Source: Anaplasmataceae bacterium AB001_6
GTDB taxonomy: Bacteria > Pseudomonadota > Alphaproteobacteria > Rickettsiales > Anaplasmataceae
DNA: 64,000 nucleotides
Assembly: GCA_020002265.1 (NCBI GenBank)
Contig: CP048228.1
Coordinates: 372,001-436,000, forward strand
Direction of reading: 5' to 3'
In this document: one piece after another, positions 1 to 8,003 of the stretch
Layout of the letters: each line of letters begins with the position of its first letter
How positions within the stretch are numbered: the first letter of the stretch is position 1
The notes under the pieces: model-generated
Seen by the model: the letters and a program-made list of their open reading frames with translations, nothing else
Databases searched by the model: none
Told to the model about the DNA's origin: nothing
Position numbers and translations under genes: made by a program

Positions 1-1
1 T

Positions 2-391
2 GTGATAAGTGCATTGAAAAGAATGATTACTATGCGTACATATATGCGCGATAAAAATATCTCAGGAACTAAAAATACAAAGCTTTTGGAAAAAGTTAAA
101 CTTGATGAAAATACAGTGGATGATATGCATCGTATCTTAGCATTGGCAAACTATGAAGATAGATATGTTATTCCAACTAATCATCGTGAATATGCTGGTA
201 AAACATCTTTTGACAATGAAATTCCATTTGATACACGTTCATCTTGTGGTTTTAGTTTTGGTAATGGATGTTCAGGAGATGTGAGAAAAACCAGTTTATT
301 TGGAACAAAAGTACATGCAAATACAATGAGTGGTACAATTCCAAATAAGTCAAATAAATGCTCTTCAAAAGGCTGTGGAGGTTGTTCGTGA
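2..391 (+). CDS. narH: Nitrate reductase beta subunit NarH, C-terminal part (truncated by window edge)
   Basis: The reading frame is open from the window edge to a TGA at 389-391 and encodes the last ~129 residues of NarH, the iron-sulfur subunit that carries electrons from NarI to the NarG active site on the cytoplasmic face of the membrane. Recognition rests on the family's C-terminal pattern ALKRM..MR.YMR, then ANYEDR.VIP..HRE, then a CGF.FG.GC stretch. The four Fe-S cluster motifs lie upstream, outside the window. The tail is unusually rich in Cys and Gly (CSSKGCGGCS), which I do not recall as a family feature. The stop overlaps the narJ GTG start by 4 bases, so the subunits are translationally coupled. 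Confidence 0.9.
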   Translation: MISALKRMITMRTYMRDKNISGTKNTKLLEKVKLDENTVDDMHRILALANYEDRYVIPTNHREYAGKTSFDNEIPFDTRSSCGFSFGNGCSGDVRKTSLFGTKVHANTMSGTIPNKSNKCSSKGCGGCS

Positions 392-1089
392 AAACTTTTA
401 AATTATTGGGATTATTATTAGTTTACCCAAAAGAAACAATCTATTTAGAATCAAATGAGTTATTGCGTATATTACGATCAGAGCAACTCTTATCTGAAAC
501 GTATATAAAGAAGATTGAAGCATTTTTAAATATACAAAAAACACAGGATTTAATATCAGTACAAGAAAATTATGTAGAAACTTTTGATCATAGTCGTTCA
601 CGCTCTTTGCATTTATTTGAACATATTCATGGCGAATCACGTGATCGTGGGCAAGCTATGGTGAATCTTTCTGAGGCTTATGCTGAAAAAGATTTATATA
701 TCAGTAGCGGGGAAATTCCAGATTATTTACCTCTATTTATGGAATATTTATCATGTTGTGAATTTTCTGAAGCTAGTGAATTATTAAGTGAGATAGTTGA
801 TATCATTGCTATGATAAAAATTAACTTAGAAAAACGTAAATCTCCATATGCAAATATATTTGCAAGTATAGAAGCTCTTTCTTCTGTTAAAGCTAATGAT
901 GCTAGAGTAAAAGAAGCCATAAAAAAAGCTCCTAAGGACCCTGTGGGGTTAGAAGAAATAGATGAACAATGGGAAGAAAAGGCAGCTTTTACAGGAGATC
1001 CTATTGCTGATTTAGCAACAAATTGTAATAATTGTAGCGCTTTTACCAGCAAAACATTAAATGAAATAGACACCGAGGTTATCAAATGA
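388..1089 (+). CDS. narJ: Nitrate reductase assembly chaperone NarJ
   Basis: NarJ is the dedicated cytoplasmic chaperone that holds apo-NarG for molybdenum cofactor insertion and membrane attachment; it is not part of the final enzyme. I place the start at GTG 388, because a GGAGG-like Shine-Dalgarno sits at about 376-381 and the GTGA overlap with narH is typical of nar operons; an upstream ATG in the same frame at 358 has no such support. The protein is 233 residues, normal for the family. The signature is LLxYP near the N-terminus, then the conserved HxxGESRDRGQAMVxL segment and LPDYLPLFMEYL-like helix. The stop TGA (1087-1089) overlaps the narI ATG in an ATGA. Confidence 0.9.
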   Translation: MKTFKLLGLLLVYPKETIYLESNELLRILRSEQLLSETYIKKIEAFLNIQKTQDLISVQENYVETFDHSRSRSLHLFEHIHGESRDRGQAMVNLSEAYAEKDLYISSGEIPDYLPLFMEYLSCCEFSEASELLSEIVDIIAMIKINLEKRKSPYANIFASIEALSSVKANDARVKEAIKKAPKDPVGLEEIDEQWEEKAAFTGDPIADLATNCNNCSAFTSKTLNEIDTEVIK

Positions 1090-1787
1090 TAGAAGCAGAT
1101 TATATACATCAATTCTTTTTTTGTTATTATACCTATATTTGTTTTACAGTATTCATAGTAGGAAGTGCGTTGCGTTACGACCGAGATCAATATACTTGGA
1201 AAGCAGATTCAAGTCAGCTTTTGCGTAAAAAAGGAATGCTAATTGGTAATAATTTATTTCACATAGGTATACTTTTTCTATTTTGTGGACATTTAGTAGG
1301 CCTTTTGACACCTGAAGCTGTATATCATAAATTTATTGATTCTGGTAGTAAACAAATGTTTGCAATGGTTTCTGGAGGTATCTTTGGTGTATTTTGCTTT
1401 ATAGGCATGACTATGCTTTTAATACGGAGATTATTTGATTCCCGCATACGTATTAATAGCAGACCATCTGATATTATGATTTTGCTAATCTTATATACGC
1501 AGCTTATTTTAGGGTTAGCTACTATTCCTCTTTCGGCACAACACATGGATGGTAGTTCCATGGTTGAATTGGCATCATGGGCACAGCATATTGTGACATT
1601 TCAAGATGGCGCAGCTAACTTTATAATGGATAAACCATTAATATTTAAAATGCATTTGGTGCTTGGGACAACCATCTTTCTGATATTTCCATTTACTAGA
1701 ATGGTACATGTGTTCAGTGGAGTAGTTGTTCCTATTCAATATGTTTGGCGTTGTGGATATCAAATTGTACGCAAAAGAGAATCTTGA
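1086..1787 (+). CDS. narI: Respiratory nitrate reductase gamma subunit NarI (diheme cytochrome b)
   Basis: NarI is the membrane subunit that oxidises quinol and passes electrons through two b hemes to NarH. The 233-residue protein has five hydrophobic segments, and the four heme-ligand histidines are present with family spacing: a pair ten residues apart in the second helix (LFH...FCGH), and a pair eighteen residues apart near the C-terminus (KMH...RMVH). It starts with ATG inside the narJ stop. Narrow operon spacing indicates a narGHJI transcript, with narG expected upstream of the window. No nitrate transporter or regulator gene follows. The presence of a nitrate respiratory chain in an organism that otherwise looks like a reduced intracellular alphaproteobacterium is noteworthy. 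Confidence 0.93.
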   Translation: MIEADYIHQFFFCYYTYICFTVFIVGSALRYDRDQYTWKADSSQLLRKKGMLIGNNLFHIGILFLFCGHLVGLLTPEAVYHKFIDSGSKQMFAMVSGGIFGVFCFIGMTMLLIRRLFDSRIRINSRPSDIMILLILYTQLILGLATIPLSAQHMDGSSMVELASWAQHIVTFQDGAANFIMDKPLIFKMHLVLGTTIFLIFPFTRMVHVFSGVVVPIQYVWRCGYQIVRKRES

Positions 1788-2110
1788 TGTTAATGATATA
1801 ATGTTTATTAAGTGTCATTTATATATAGATAGATAAGAGTGCAATCTACATAATTTAGTAATGCAGAAGGAGTTATATAGAAAAATAAGATAAAAAATCC
1901 TTTTTTCATGGTTTTAATATGCTAATAAATTTAATTAGCAACTAACAATATTGTGTTCCACAAAGAAGGCATAATAAATGTTTTATTTCAAAAAAATCAG
2001 TATTTTACTGACTATTAGTTACATATCATCATATTTAATTTTTGTTAGATAGCGATATTAATATATAATGATATGTAACAATATATTACGAAAATAAAGG
2101 GTAATTTTTT
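1788..2110. other. Intergenic, convergent 3' ends of narI and the 857-residue gene
   Basis: The 323 bases are very AT-rich, contain no open frame of useful length and no convincing hairpin with a T-run. I see nothing else in this stretch. Confidence 0.5.
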
Positions 2111-4684
2111 CTATTTATTATAGTATTCCTTTATTTTGTTTAATAACCAATCATCAGAGCCTTGGTTGATTGAAACTACACTTGTTGTTGAGCCTCCACC
2201 CCATAGGATTGAAAAAGCATTAGCTTCTATTGCATTATTTAATTGATTTTGACTCCAGTCATATCCGTTATCATTCAAAAAGAGTCCTCTAATGTTCTCT
2301 GCTTTATAAGGTGCAGGATAGTTTCTTAGAAAAATATCCAATAATTTGTGATGTATCTTATTTATATCTGTTCCTATTCTTGCATCTCCTAAGAAGAACA
2401 TTCCTCCAGAACCAGCGTGCTGTGAAATAATTATTTCATCACCATCTTCAATAGTTGGTGCATGACTACCTGGAATTTGCCATAACATACTGGGAGTATT
2501 TATTCCATCACTGACCACTTTAGTAAATTCTACATAACGTTTCCAATGAGTAGCACTCCATGCATAGCTAGGAAGTGCATCAGAACCAAATTCATCTCTT
2601 TCGTATTTATCAAATACTATGAAATCCGGTGCGTAATTTCCTTCATATACTTGCATCTCTTTTAAGAAAGATATAACTTTATTTCCAATCTCAGCAGCGA
2701 TATTTTCGTTATCATAAACCCAATATGCAGAACCCGTTTGCCATACATTGATTTGCCATCCAAATGGAACATCAGGTGAATATTGTTTGATTAACCAATT
2801 GAGTGATGCAATATAACCATAAATATCATCAGTAAACATTGGGATATCACTTTCAGCTGGTTTTATATAGTTATAATAATCAATCAAAGTATTTTGATAA
2901 TCATGATTTAACAAAGCAGCTTGTAATGTTTCATTCACAGAGATGCTACCTTTTTTAAACCAATTTTGGATTGTACTATTATATGCTGTATTTTGTTGTA
3001 TCATTCCTAAGAAATCTGGGTTAATAATAAAAGTTGCTGGGTTCAAATTAGAGTTATTTTTATAAGATTGAGCAACACAACATTCACTTAAAAGATTCAT
3101 ATAATGTTTTTTAAGATTGTTAATTTCAAAATCATAATCTGATATACCACCGGACAACTCACAGGTATAAATAACCATTACAGGCATAATTTTTGAATCT
3201 TGATATTCTGAAAGATCACTGCACTGTCTAATTGTATCATGCGTTGGTAATGTTAAAGGATTTAAAACTAATCCTCTGTCACCTCCACCATTTATTCCAG
3301 CATATTTGAATAGAGCATCAATAGGACATTTTGTTGTTTTATATTTGTCAGAAACATATGACGCATTATTTGTTACTCCACCAAAAGCAAGGCGATCTGG
3401 CCACCCTTTAACTCTTTTTGTTTGCGATGTTGTGATATTAAATTCTAATGTTAGATCAGAAAGCTCTTGAAACTCTACGTTATTAGAATCGTGGTTGACT
3501 AATACTGAATTAAAAATTATCCCGTCTTGAGTGTGTGGGTGCATATCTATTTTATAGATACCAGGTTTTATAAAATTCTGTTTTTTAGTTAAAGTGGTTA
3601 AATTGGTAATTCGATATATTGTTTCTTCTTCATTACTTTCTTTAACTTTAGTCATAATTAGCATTAAGTTATCAAGTGAAACATCGCTATTAATTTTTAT
3701 TGTAATCGAAGAATATTTTGTATTGTCAGCAATTTGATGATCTAATAACAAATTAACATGATTATTTTCTTTTGTTAGTATGATTTCTGATATTTTTTTT
3801 ATGCTATAAATCGTGTTATTGATACAGTATTTATTGGAAGATATCATATACTCATTATCAGCTACTAATGTTTTAAGAACATTTTCTCCATATTTAATAT
3901 CAAAAGATTCATATCCATACTTCTGTAAGGCATCTCTAGAAGTGACTTGAATGTTTAATTTATCATCATTATAATTAAAGTCATTTTCATCTTTTGCTAA
4001 GTTAAAAGATGCTTTAACTAGGGGATATTTGTTATTTTCATAATCGTATTCACAAACAATTCTACCCTTTTTATTATGATCGTTTATATCAACAGATATT
4101 CTATTTTCAGTAGGAAAATATATATTTTCAGCTGTTTCTATTGGATTTAAATCAACTTGATATGTGTTTGATTGTATGTTTTCTAGCAGTATACTACTAT
4201 TCCAGTCTAAATACATATAGTCTTTTTGAGTATTGCTTTTAGTCAAAATGACCTCAAAATTATTATTGCCTGATAAATCTAAAGGCTTTGCTGGAGAAAA
4301 TATTTCTAAAGATAAATCGGTCTGCAATTCTTCTTCAGTAAAGGCTTGGATATTTTGAATATCTGATATATTTAAAGATGTTGAACTATCATGGGAAAAA
4401 GAGAAAATTCTGGATTCACATGCTTTTAGCGAATAATCATGATATTCGCTATTTTTAGTGAAATCAAAATGAATAATATATGTATTCTCTTCATTATGAT
4501 AATTAATTGATATCTCAGATGCCCAAGAATTACCTCCCCATATGCTGCCAATTATATGTACTCCTCTTGGTAGTTCAAATTTTACTGCATATTTATATTG
4601 CGATTCTTCAGATACATTTTTTAGCAAAATTGAAATACTCCATCCTGCTTCTTTTACACTAGATAATATTTTATTTTTATTCAT
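2111..4684 (-). CDS. Large protein of unknown function, possible carbohydrate-active enzyme
   Basis: An 857-residue protein without a signal peptide. Residues ~10-100 read like a cellulose/chitin-binding beta-sandwich (CBM2-like): an early Trp, a F.LP.G..I...W.G..W segment, then Y....Y.I.F.....S.SF. Residues ~130-430 look like further beta-rich modules. The C-terminal half (from about 440) has an alternating strand/helix character with conserved-looking patches: FGGVTN, NGGGDRGL, PVMVIYTCELSGG, a FVKxVSDG-like stretch, MLWQIPGSHAP and FFLGDARIG. This would fit a TIM-barrel hydrolase, but I cannot name a family or point to catalytic residues with confidence. No neighbour explains it; it stands alone between nar and a decayed region. 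Carbohydrate binding and hydrolase activity are inference only; it could equally be a host-directed factor. Confidence 0.75.
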   Translation of the reverse strand: MNKNKILSSVKEAGWSISILLKNVSEESQYKYAVKFELPRGVHIIGSIWGGNSWASEISINYHNEENTYIIHFDFTKNSEYHDYSLKACESRIFSFSHDSSTSLNISDIQNIQAFTEEELQTDLSLEIFSPAKPLDLSGNNNFEVILTKSNTQKDYMYLDWNSSILLENIQSNTYQVDLNPIETAENIYFPTENRISVDINDHNKKGRIVCEYDYENNKYPLVKASFNLAKDENDFNYNDDKLNIQVTSRDALQKYGYESFDIKYGENVLKTLVADNEYMISSNKYCINNTIYSIKKISEIILTKENNHVNLLLDHQIADNTKYSSITIKINSDVSLDNLMLIMTKVKESNEEETIYRITNLTTLTKKQNFIKPGIYKIDMHPHTQDGIIFNSVLVNHDSNNVEFQELSDLTLEFNITTSQTKRVKGWPDRLAFGGVTNNASYVSDKYKTTKCPIDALFKYAGINGGGDRGLVLNPLTLPTHDTIRQCSDLSEYQDSKIMPVMVIYTCELSGGISDYDFEINNLKKHYMNLLSECCVAQSYKNNSNLNPATFIINPDFLGMIQQNTAYNSTIQNWFKKGSISVNETLQAALLNHDYQNTLIDYYNYIKPAESDIPMFTDDIYGYIASLNWLIKQYSPDVPFGWQINVWQTGSAYWVYDNENIAAEIGNKVISFLKEMQVYEGNYAPDFIVFDKYERDEFGSDALPSYAWSATHWKRYVEFTKVVSDGINTPSMLWQIPGSHAPTIEDGDEIIISQHAGSGGMFFLGDARIGTDINKIHHKLLDIFLRNYPAPYKAENIRGLFLNDNGYDWSQNQLNNAIEANAFSILWGGGSTTSVVSINQGSDDWLLNKIKEYYNK

Positions 4685-4859
4685 ATATACAAATTTTAAA
4701 TATAAAAAATCTATTAATAATATATTTATTGTAATAACCAGAGCATTTTTTTATTTAAATAAACAATAAATTAATTTTTTATAATAAACTGGATATGAAA
4801 TATTAAGAGCTGGTTTTTTTATAGTATTTTTTTGATTCAACACTAAACTGTTTTCATAG

Positions 4860-5024
4860 TTAAGGGATTCAGAGGAATTTTCTAAAATATTTCAGAGTTG
4901 TTTTATTGATATTGATTTCTTGTCAGATGAAGAACAGAATTTATATATGCTTCTACTATTTGGGCAGAATTGAGATTATAATGTTTGAGAATTAAAATAT
5001 CAAAATCTTTGAATAATGATTGTG
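4860..5024 (+). pseudogene. Possible decayed coding remnant
   Basis: The 466-base gap between the 857-residue gene and the next gene has no intact ORF. From 4860 one frame reads as protein-like sequence (LRDSEEFSKIF..., then FLSDEEQNLYMLLLFGQN) interrupted by TGA at 4971, 4986 and 5010, before a TAA at 5022. The helical, Leu-rich character around the SDEEQ patch recalls helical regions of large regulatory ATPases, but that is too weak to name. It could also be chance AT-rich sequence. The rest of 4685-5150 shows nothing. Confidence 0.25.
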
Positions 5025-5150
5025 TAAACAAAATATTAAATCTCTTTAAAATAGAAAAATATTTATTTTACAAATTATAAGTTGATATTTCAATTAATAA
5101 TTTGTATTATTATAAACGATTTAATAAATCAAACGATATGGGAGTTTTAA

Positions 5151-5618
5151 GTGTTAGTCGATATTGATAATATAGATTATGAACTTGAAAGAGTGAATTC
5201 ATCACAAAATGATGAAAAAATTATGGCTCAAGAGATTGATAATAATTTATCTGAAGAAAATGCTCTGAAAAATAATAAAATTCAGAAAAACGTGAATAAA
5301 AAGTCTGTTCATCATAAACAAAAGAGATCATATTCTTTTTCTGAAAACATTTCCAGAAATTTTGGTTATGTTATAAAAAGATCTTTTGAGATTGTTAAAG
5401 TAATATCTGAAAATGTATTCATCAGAGTAGGGATATTAGCAGAAATAGTAAGCAAAATTGTTGTGCAGATAGTCACAATTTTATCTGCTATGAACATTAT
5501 TATTAATAGGATTAGTGACAGAAATGATATGCATAAAGATGAATGGTATGGGCAAGCTTATGCTACGATTCTTTTTCCCGTTGACATTAAAAAACTTGAT
5601 TATTGTACTGATTTTTAA
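5151..5618 (+). CDS. Hypothetical protein with one hydrophobic segment
   Basis: A 155-residue protein started by GTG, with GGAG at 5141-5144 at the right spacing. The first ~60 residues are acidic then lysine-rich (QKNVNKKSVHHKQKRS), with no signal peptide. Residues ~95-125 form a long hydrophobic stretch (VFIRVGILAEIVSKIVVQIVTILSAMN, described in part) that could be one membrane segment or a long amphipathic helix. I do not recognise the family. It is followed closely by a second small ORF and a terminator, so the two may form one transcript. Confidence 0.5.
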   Translation: MLVDIDNIDYELERVNSSQNDEKIMAQEIDNNLSEENALKNNKIQKNVNKKSVHHKQKRSYSFSENISRNFGYVIKRSFEIVKVISENVFIRVGILAEIVSKIVVQIVTILSAMNIIINRISDRNDMHKDEWYGQAYATILFPVDIKKLDYCTDF

Positions 5619-5681
5619 ATGGCGCTACAGATACTTAGTTTGTATATAAAGTTTATTTTTTTAATTTTTTGGGAGAGTGAT

Positions 5682-5843
5682 ATGTATTATTTAGCTTCTT
5701 TGATTGAAATTCCAATGTTCAAAATTGATTTAGGACATGATAATCATATAAGCAATAATATCGATGATGCATCACAGCGGTCATGCCCGCCTTGTGTATG
5801 CCATTGTCCGATATTAGATCAAGATAACAAATCAAGAGATTAA
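5682..5843 (+). CDS. Small cysteine-rich peptide, unknown function
   Basis: A 53-residue ORF, preceded by GGGAGAG at 5671-5677 four bases before the ATG, which decides this start over an upstream in-frame ATG at 5619 lacking a ribosome site. The N-terminus is mildly hydrophobic; the C-terminal half contains CPPCVCHC (four Cys in eight residues), which could bind metal or form disulfides. It lies 63 bases after the 155-residue gene and 55 bases before a hairpin terminator, consistent with the last gene of a small transcript. Nothing else identifies it, and it could be spurious. Confidence 0.4.
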   Translation: MYYLASLIEIPMFKIDLGHDNHISNNIDDASQRSCPPCVCHCPILDQDNKSRD

Positions 5844-5897
5844 TACTTTTCTTTGAATAATATTTGTATTGTTAATACAATAATCTGAAGGATTTAG

Positions 5898-5933
5898 CTC
5901 GCTCTTTGTTTTTAGAAGGAGGGTGAGTTTTTT
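5898..5933 (+). terminator. Rho-independent terminator
   Basis: An 8-bp stem with G-U pairs (CTCGCTCT with AGGGTGAG, loop of 14) runs directly into TTTTTT. It ends the 5151-5843 transcript. Confidence 0.65.
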
Positions 5934-6292
5934 CCTGATGATAATATACGCAGGTTGTAATTATTAGCATTTTTTGCAAGCGAAATTAGTTTGTTTATGC
6001 AAGAAGGCTTTTTTGGCAAGGATATTCTAAAATAAGGATTCACAGATTTCAATTCTTATGATTATTATTTAAGTTTCATAACAGATTGAAGCTTAAAAAA
6101 AGCAGAAAAAGTAATGATTCGTTGTATTATTATTGCTTTATAACTTGATTATTTTGCGAAACACATATTAATGCGAAATTTGCTATTATTGAAGAATTCA
6201 ATCTGAACACTGATCTATATAAGATGAGGAATTTGTATTTTAAATTGAATGATAAGAAGGTGTTATAAAATCTTTAATTATTAGACTGCACG

Positions 6293-6326
6293 CCTCTTTG
6301 ATGAACCGTTGAAAGAGGTACTTTTT
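6293..6326 (+). terminator. Terminator-like hairpin in a gene-free stretch
   Basis: CCTCTTT pairs perfectly with AAAGAGG around a 12-base loop and is followed by TACTTTTT. It sits in 5934-6567, a 634-base stretch with no intact gene, so it is probably the leftover terminator of a lost gene. The rest of that stretch shows only short, frame-broken protein-like runs, the last of which may be the eroded front of the nudC remnant. Confidence 0.4.
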
Positions 6327-6567
6327 AATGTGTTTTGAGTATGAAAATGTGGTGATCAGACAGCAAATACAACATGATTCAAAATTATTCACTGGGCTAT
6401 TTAGGTCATTATTTTTGGTATTGATAATTGAAAGATCTTCAAAAGAAGTATCTTTTTTTGTTAAATTTAGGTTTGAGAACTTAAAATGCTAAATTCATGC
6501 TGGATGCTTATATAGATACTAAGGATGTGAATCAAGTTAATTTGCTAAGAATAATATAGATCGTAAA

Positions 6568-7042
6568 TTGGCAACAGTATACTATTTTTGCAGTAAATAT
6601 GGCAAAGATTTATCAGATATTTCTCATTTCATAGAATCTGAGAAGAAATGTTCAGCTTGTGGTTATATTGTTTATCCTTCTATTAATCCAGCTATAATGG
6701 TGATTATTAATAAGGATGATGAAATATGCTTGTGTACTCTAGATATGTTGTAAAAGATTTATATGAAGCAATTCAGGTTTTATAAACCCAGGCGAAACAG
6801 CAGAAAATGCTGTTATTTGCGAAGTAAAGGAAGAAGTAGAATTGGAAATAAAAAATATTAGATATTTTGGAACACAAAGTTGGCCATTTATAATGGTATT
6901 TAGAGCTGATTATTCATCTGGAGAGATAAAATTACAAAAAAAGGAATTAAAAGATGCAAAATGAGTATCAAAGAATAATTTGCCTTTACCTTTGTTGCCT
7001 CATAAACAAAATATTGTTTATAAATTAATCACATCGCAATAA
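6568..7042 (+). pseudogene. nudC: NADH pyrophosphatase (NudC-like Nudix hydrolase) pseudogene
   Basis: NudC hydrolyses NAD(H) and de-caps NAD-RNA. Two frames together spell its landmarks. Frame one (6568-6753) has the zinc-ribbon remnant FCSKYGKDL, with one of the four Cys apparently replaced by Tyr, then CSACGY...YPSINPAIMVII. Frame two (from about 6776) has GFINPGETAENAV followed by EVKEEVEL, the Nudix box; then the family signature GTQSWPF; then LPLPLLP...IVYKLI up to TAA 7040-7042. The frames are not joined: roughly 15 residues are missing around 6753-6776, and an in-frame TGA at 6962-6964 falls exactly where the family has Trp. The gene is dead. The missing N-terminal domain may be eroded sequence upstream. 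Confidence 0.75.
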
Positions 7043-7087
7043 TTATTTGAAAAATACAAAATATAATGCATAATAACAAATCATGTA

Positions 7088-7694
7088 TTGTTTAGTATTA
7101 ATCTATTCAAGGGAATTAAGAATATGGGAAATACAATTTCAATGAGCTCTTTGCTATTGATAGTATTTATAGATTCTTTTGGGAATGGTATCGCTTTCTC
7201 GCTGTTTCCCATCATGATATTTAGCGATCTAATTAAAATACTCTTGTTTATGAGAGGTATGGATCCATCTTTTATCGATAGAAGTATGATGAGAATACAT
7301 AATTTATGTATGTTTATATTTTCTCCTATTATAGGAAATATTTCTGATATTTATGGTAAAAAGATAATATATTCTTCAATATGATTAACTATTGGTTTTA
7401 CAATATGTTTATTTGATTGTTTCTTTTAATGATTGGGAGAATAATTACTGGTATAACAGCATGATCTTTAACAACAGCACAAACTGCAGAAGTAGATTTT
7501 ATAAAGAACATAAAGGTTCCTATTTTATCCTAAACGGTAACAGCTCAATGACTTTTATTATAGGGGATGTTATGAGCAAATTTAAAAATGTGAGATATAT
7601 GATTAAAAAAGCCGCAATGAAGAATTTTATTAATAATTTTCTAAAAGATTGGAAGGATGAAAAAAGAGATAGTGTATTTAATAGTTATCATTAG
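7088..7694 (+). pseudogene. MFS transporter pseudogene (N-terminal fragment)
   Basis: The first ORF (7088-7384) gives two membrane helices and the MFS loop 2-3 signature in degenerate form (FSPIIGNISDIYGKKIIYSSI), after a helix 1 motif FIDSFGNGIAFSLFP. After a stop at 7382-7384, other frames continue with LTIGFTICLF, then GRIITGIT..., a recognisable helix 4 region, and ..TAQTAEVDF. Stops and frame changes occur every few dozen codons, and everything beyond the fourth helix is missing or unrecognisable. The order of motifs matches drug/proline-betaine type 12-helix carriers, but the substrate cannot be inferred. The second ORF (7392-7694) is not a gene of its own; part of it is this remnant in the wrong frame. 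Confidence 0.6.
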
Positions 7695-7707
7695 AATGTC
7701 TTAGCAT

Positions 7708-7943
7708 ATGCAGATTTTCAAAAAATAACACTGAAAGAAATAATGGAAAATTTTATTTTGCACACGATAAAATTCAATATTTTGAATATGATATTCAAGA
7801 TATCTTTATAGATCAAGATGAGGGTAAAGTTGCTATTTGCATGAAACAAAAAAATAAAATATGATGAAGAGAAAAAACAATATTGTGATGTCTCTATATA
7901 CAATTATCAATTACAAGATAACAGAGATTTGGATGTCATTTAA
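7708..7943 (+). pseudogene. Decayed coding remnant, unknown family
   Basis: One frame reads protein-like for about 55 codons (…NNGKFYFAHDKIQYFEYD…, then DIFIDQDEGKVAICMKQKN), hits TGA TGA at about 7861-7866, and shifting frame at the A-rich run there continues as KYDEEKKQYCDVSIYNYQ to TAA at 7941-7943. No intact start exists. I do not recognise the family; it could be chance, but the amino-acid composition is less AT-driven than expected for non-coding sequence. Confidence 0.3.
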
Positions 7944-8003
7944 TCCTAATTGTTAATCATCTTGATAATTCTAGTTTAACATAGTTGAAAGGTAGTTTTA
8001 ATC

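Noticed and set aside
4860-7042. In-frame TGA at Trp positions suggesting that TGA is read as Trp
   Set aside because: Many intact genes in the window end with TGA (narH, narJ, narI, gatB, rnhB), and the affected stretches also have frame breaks. Decay with G-to-A bias explains it.
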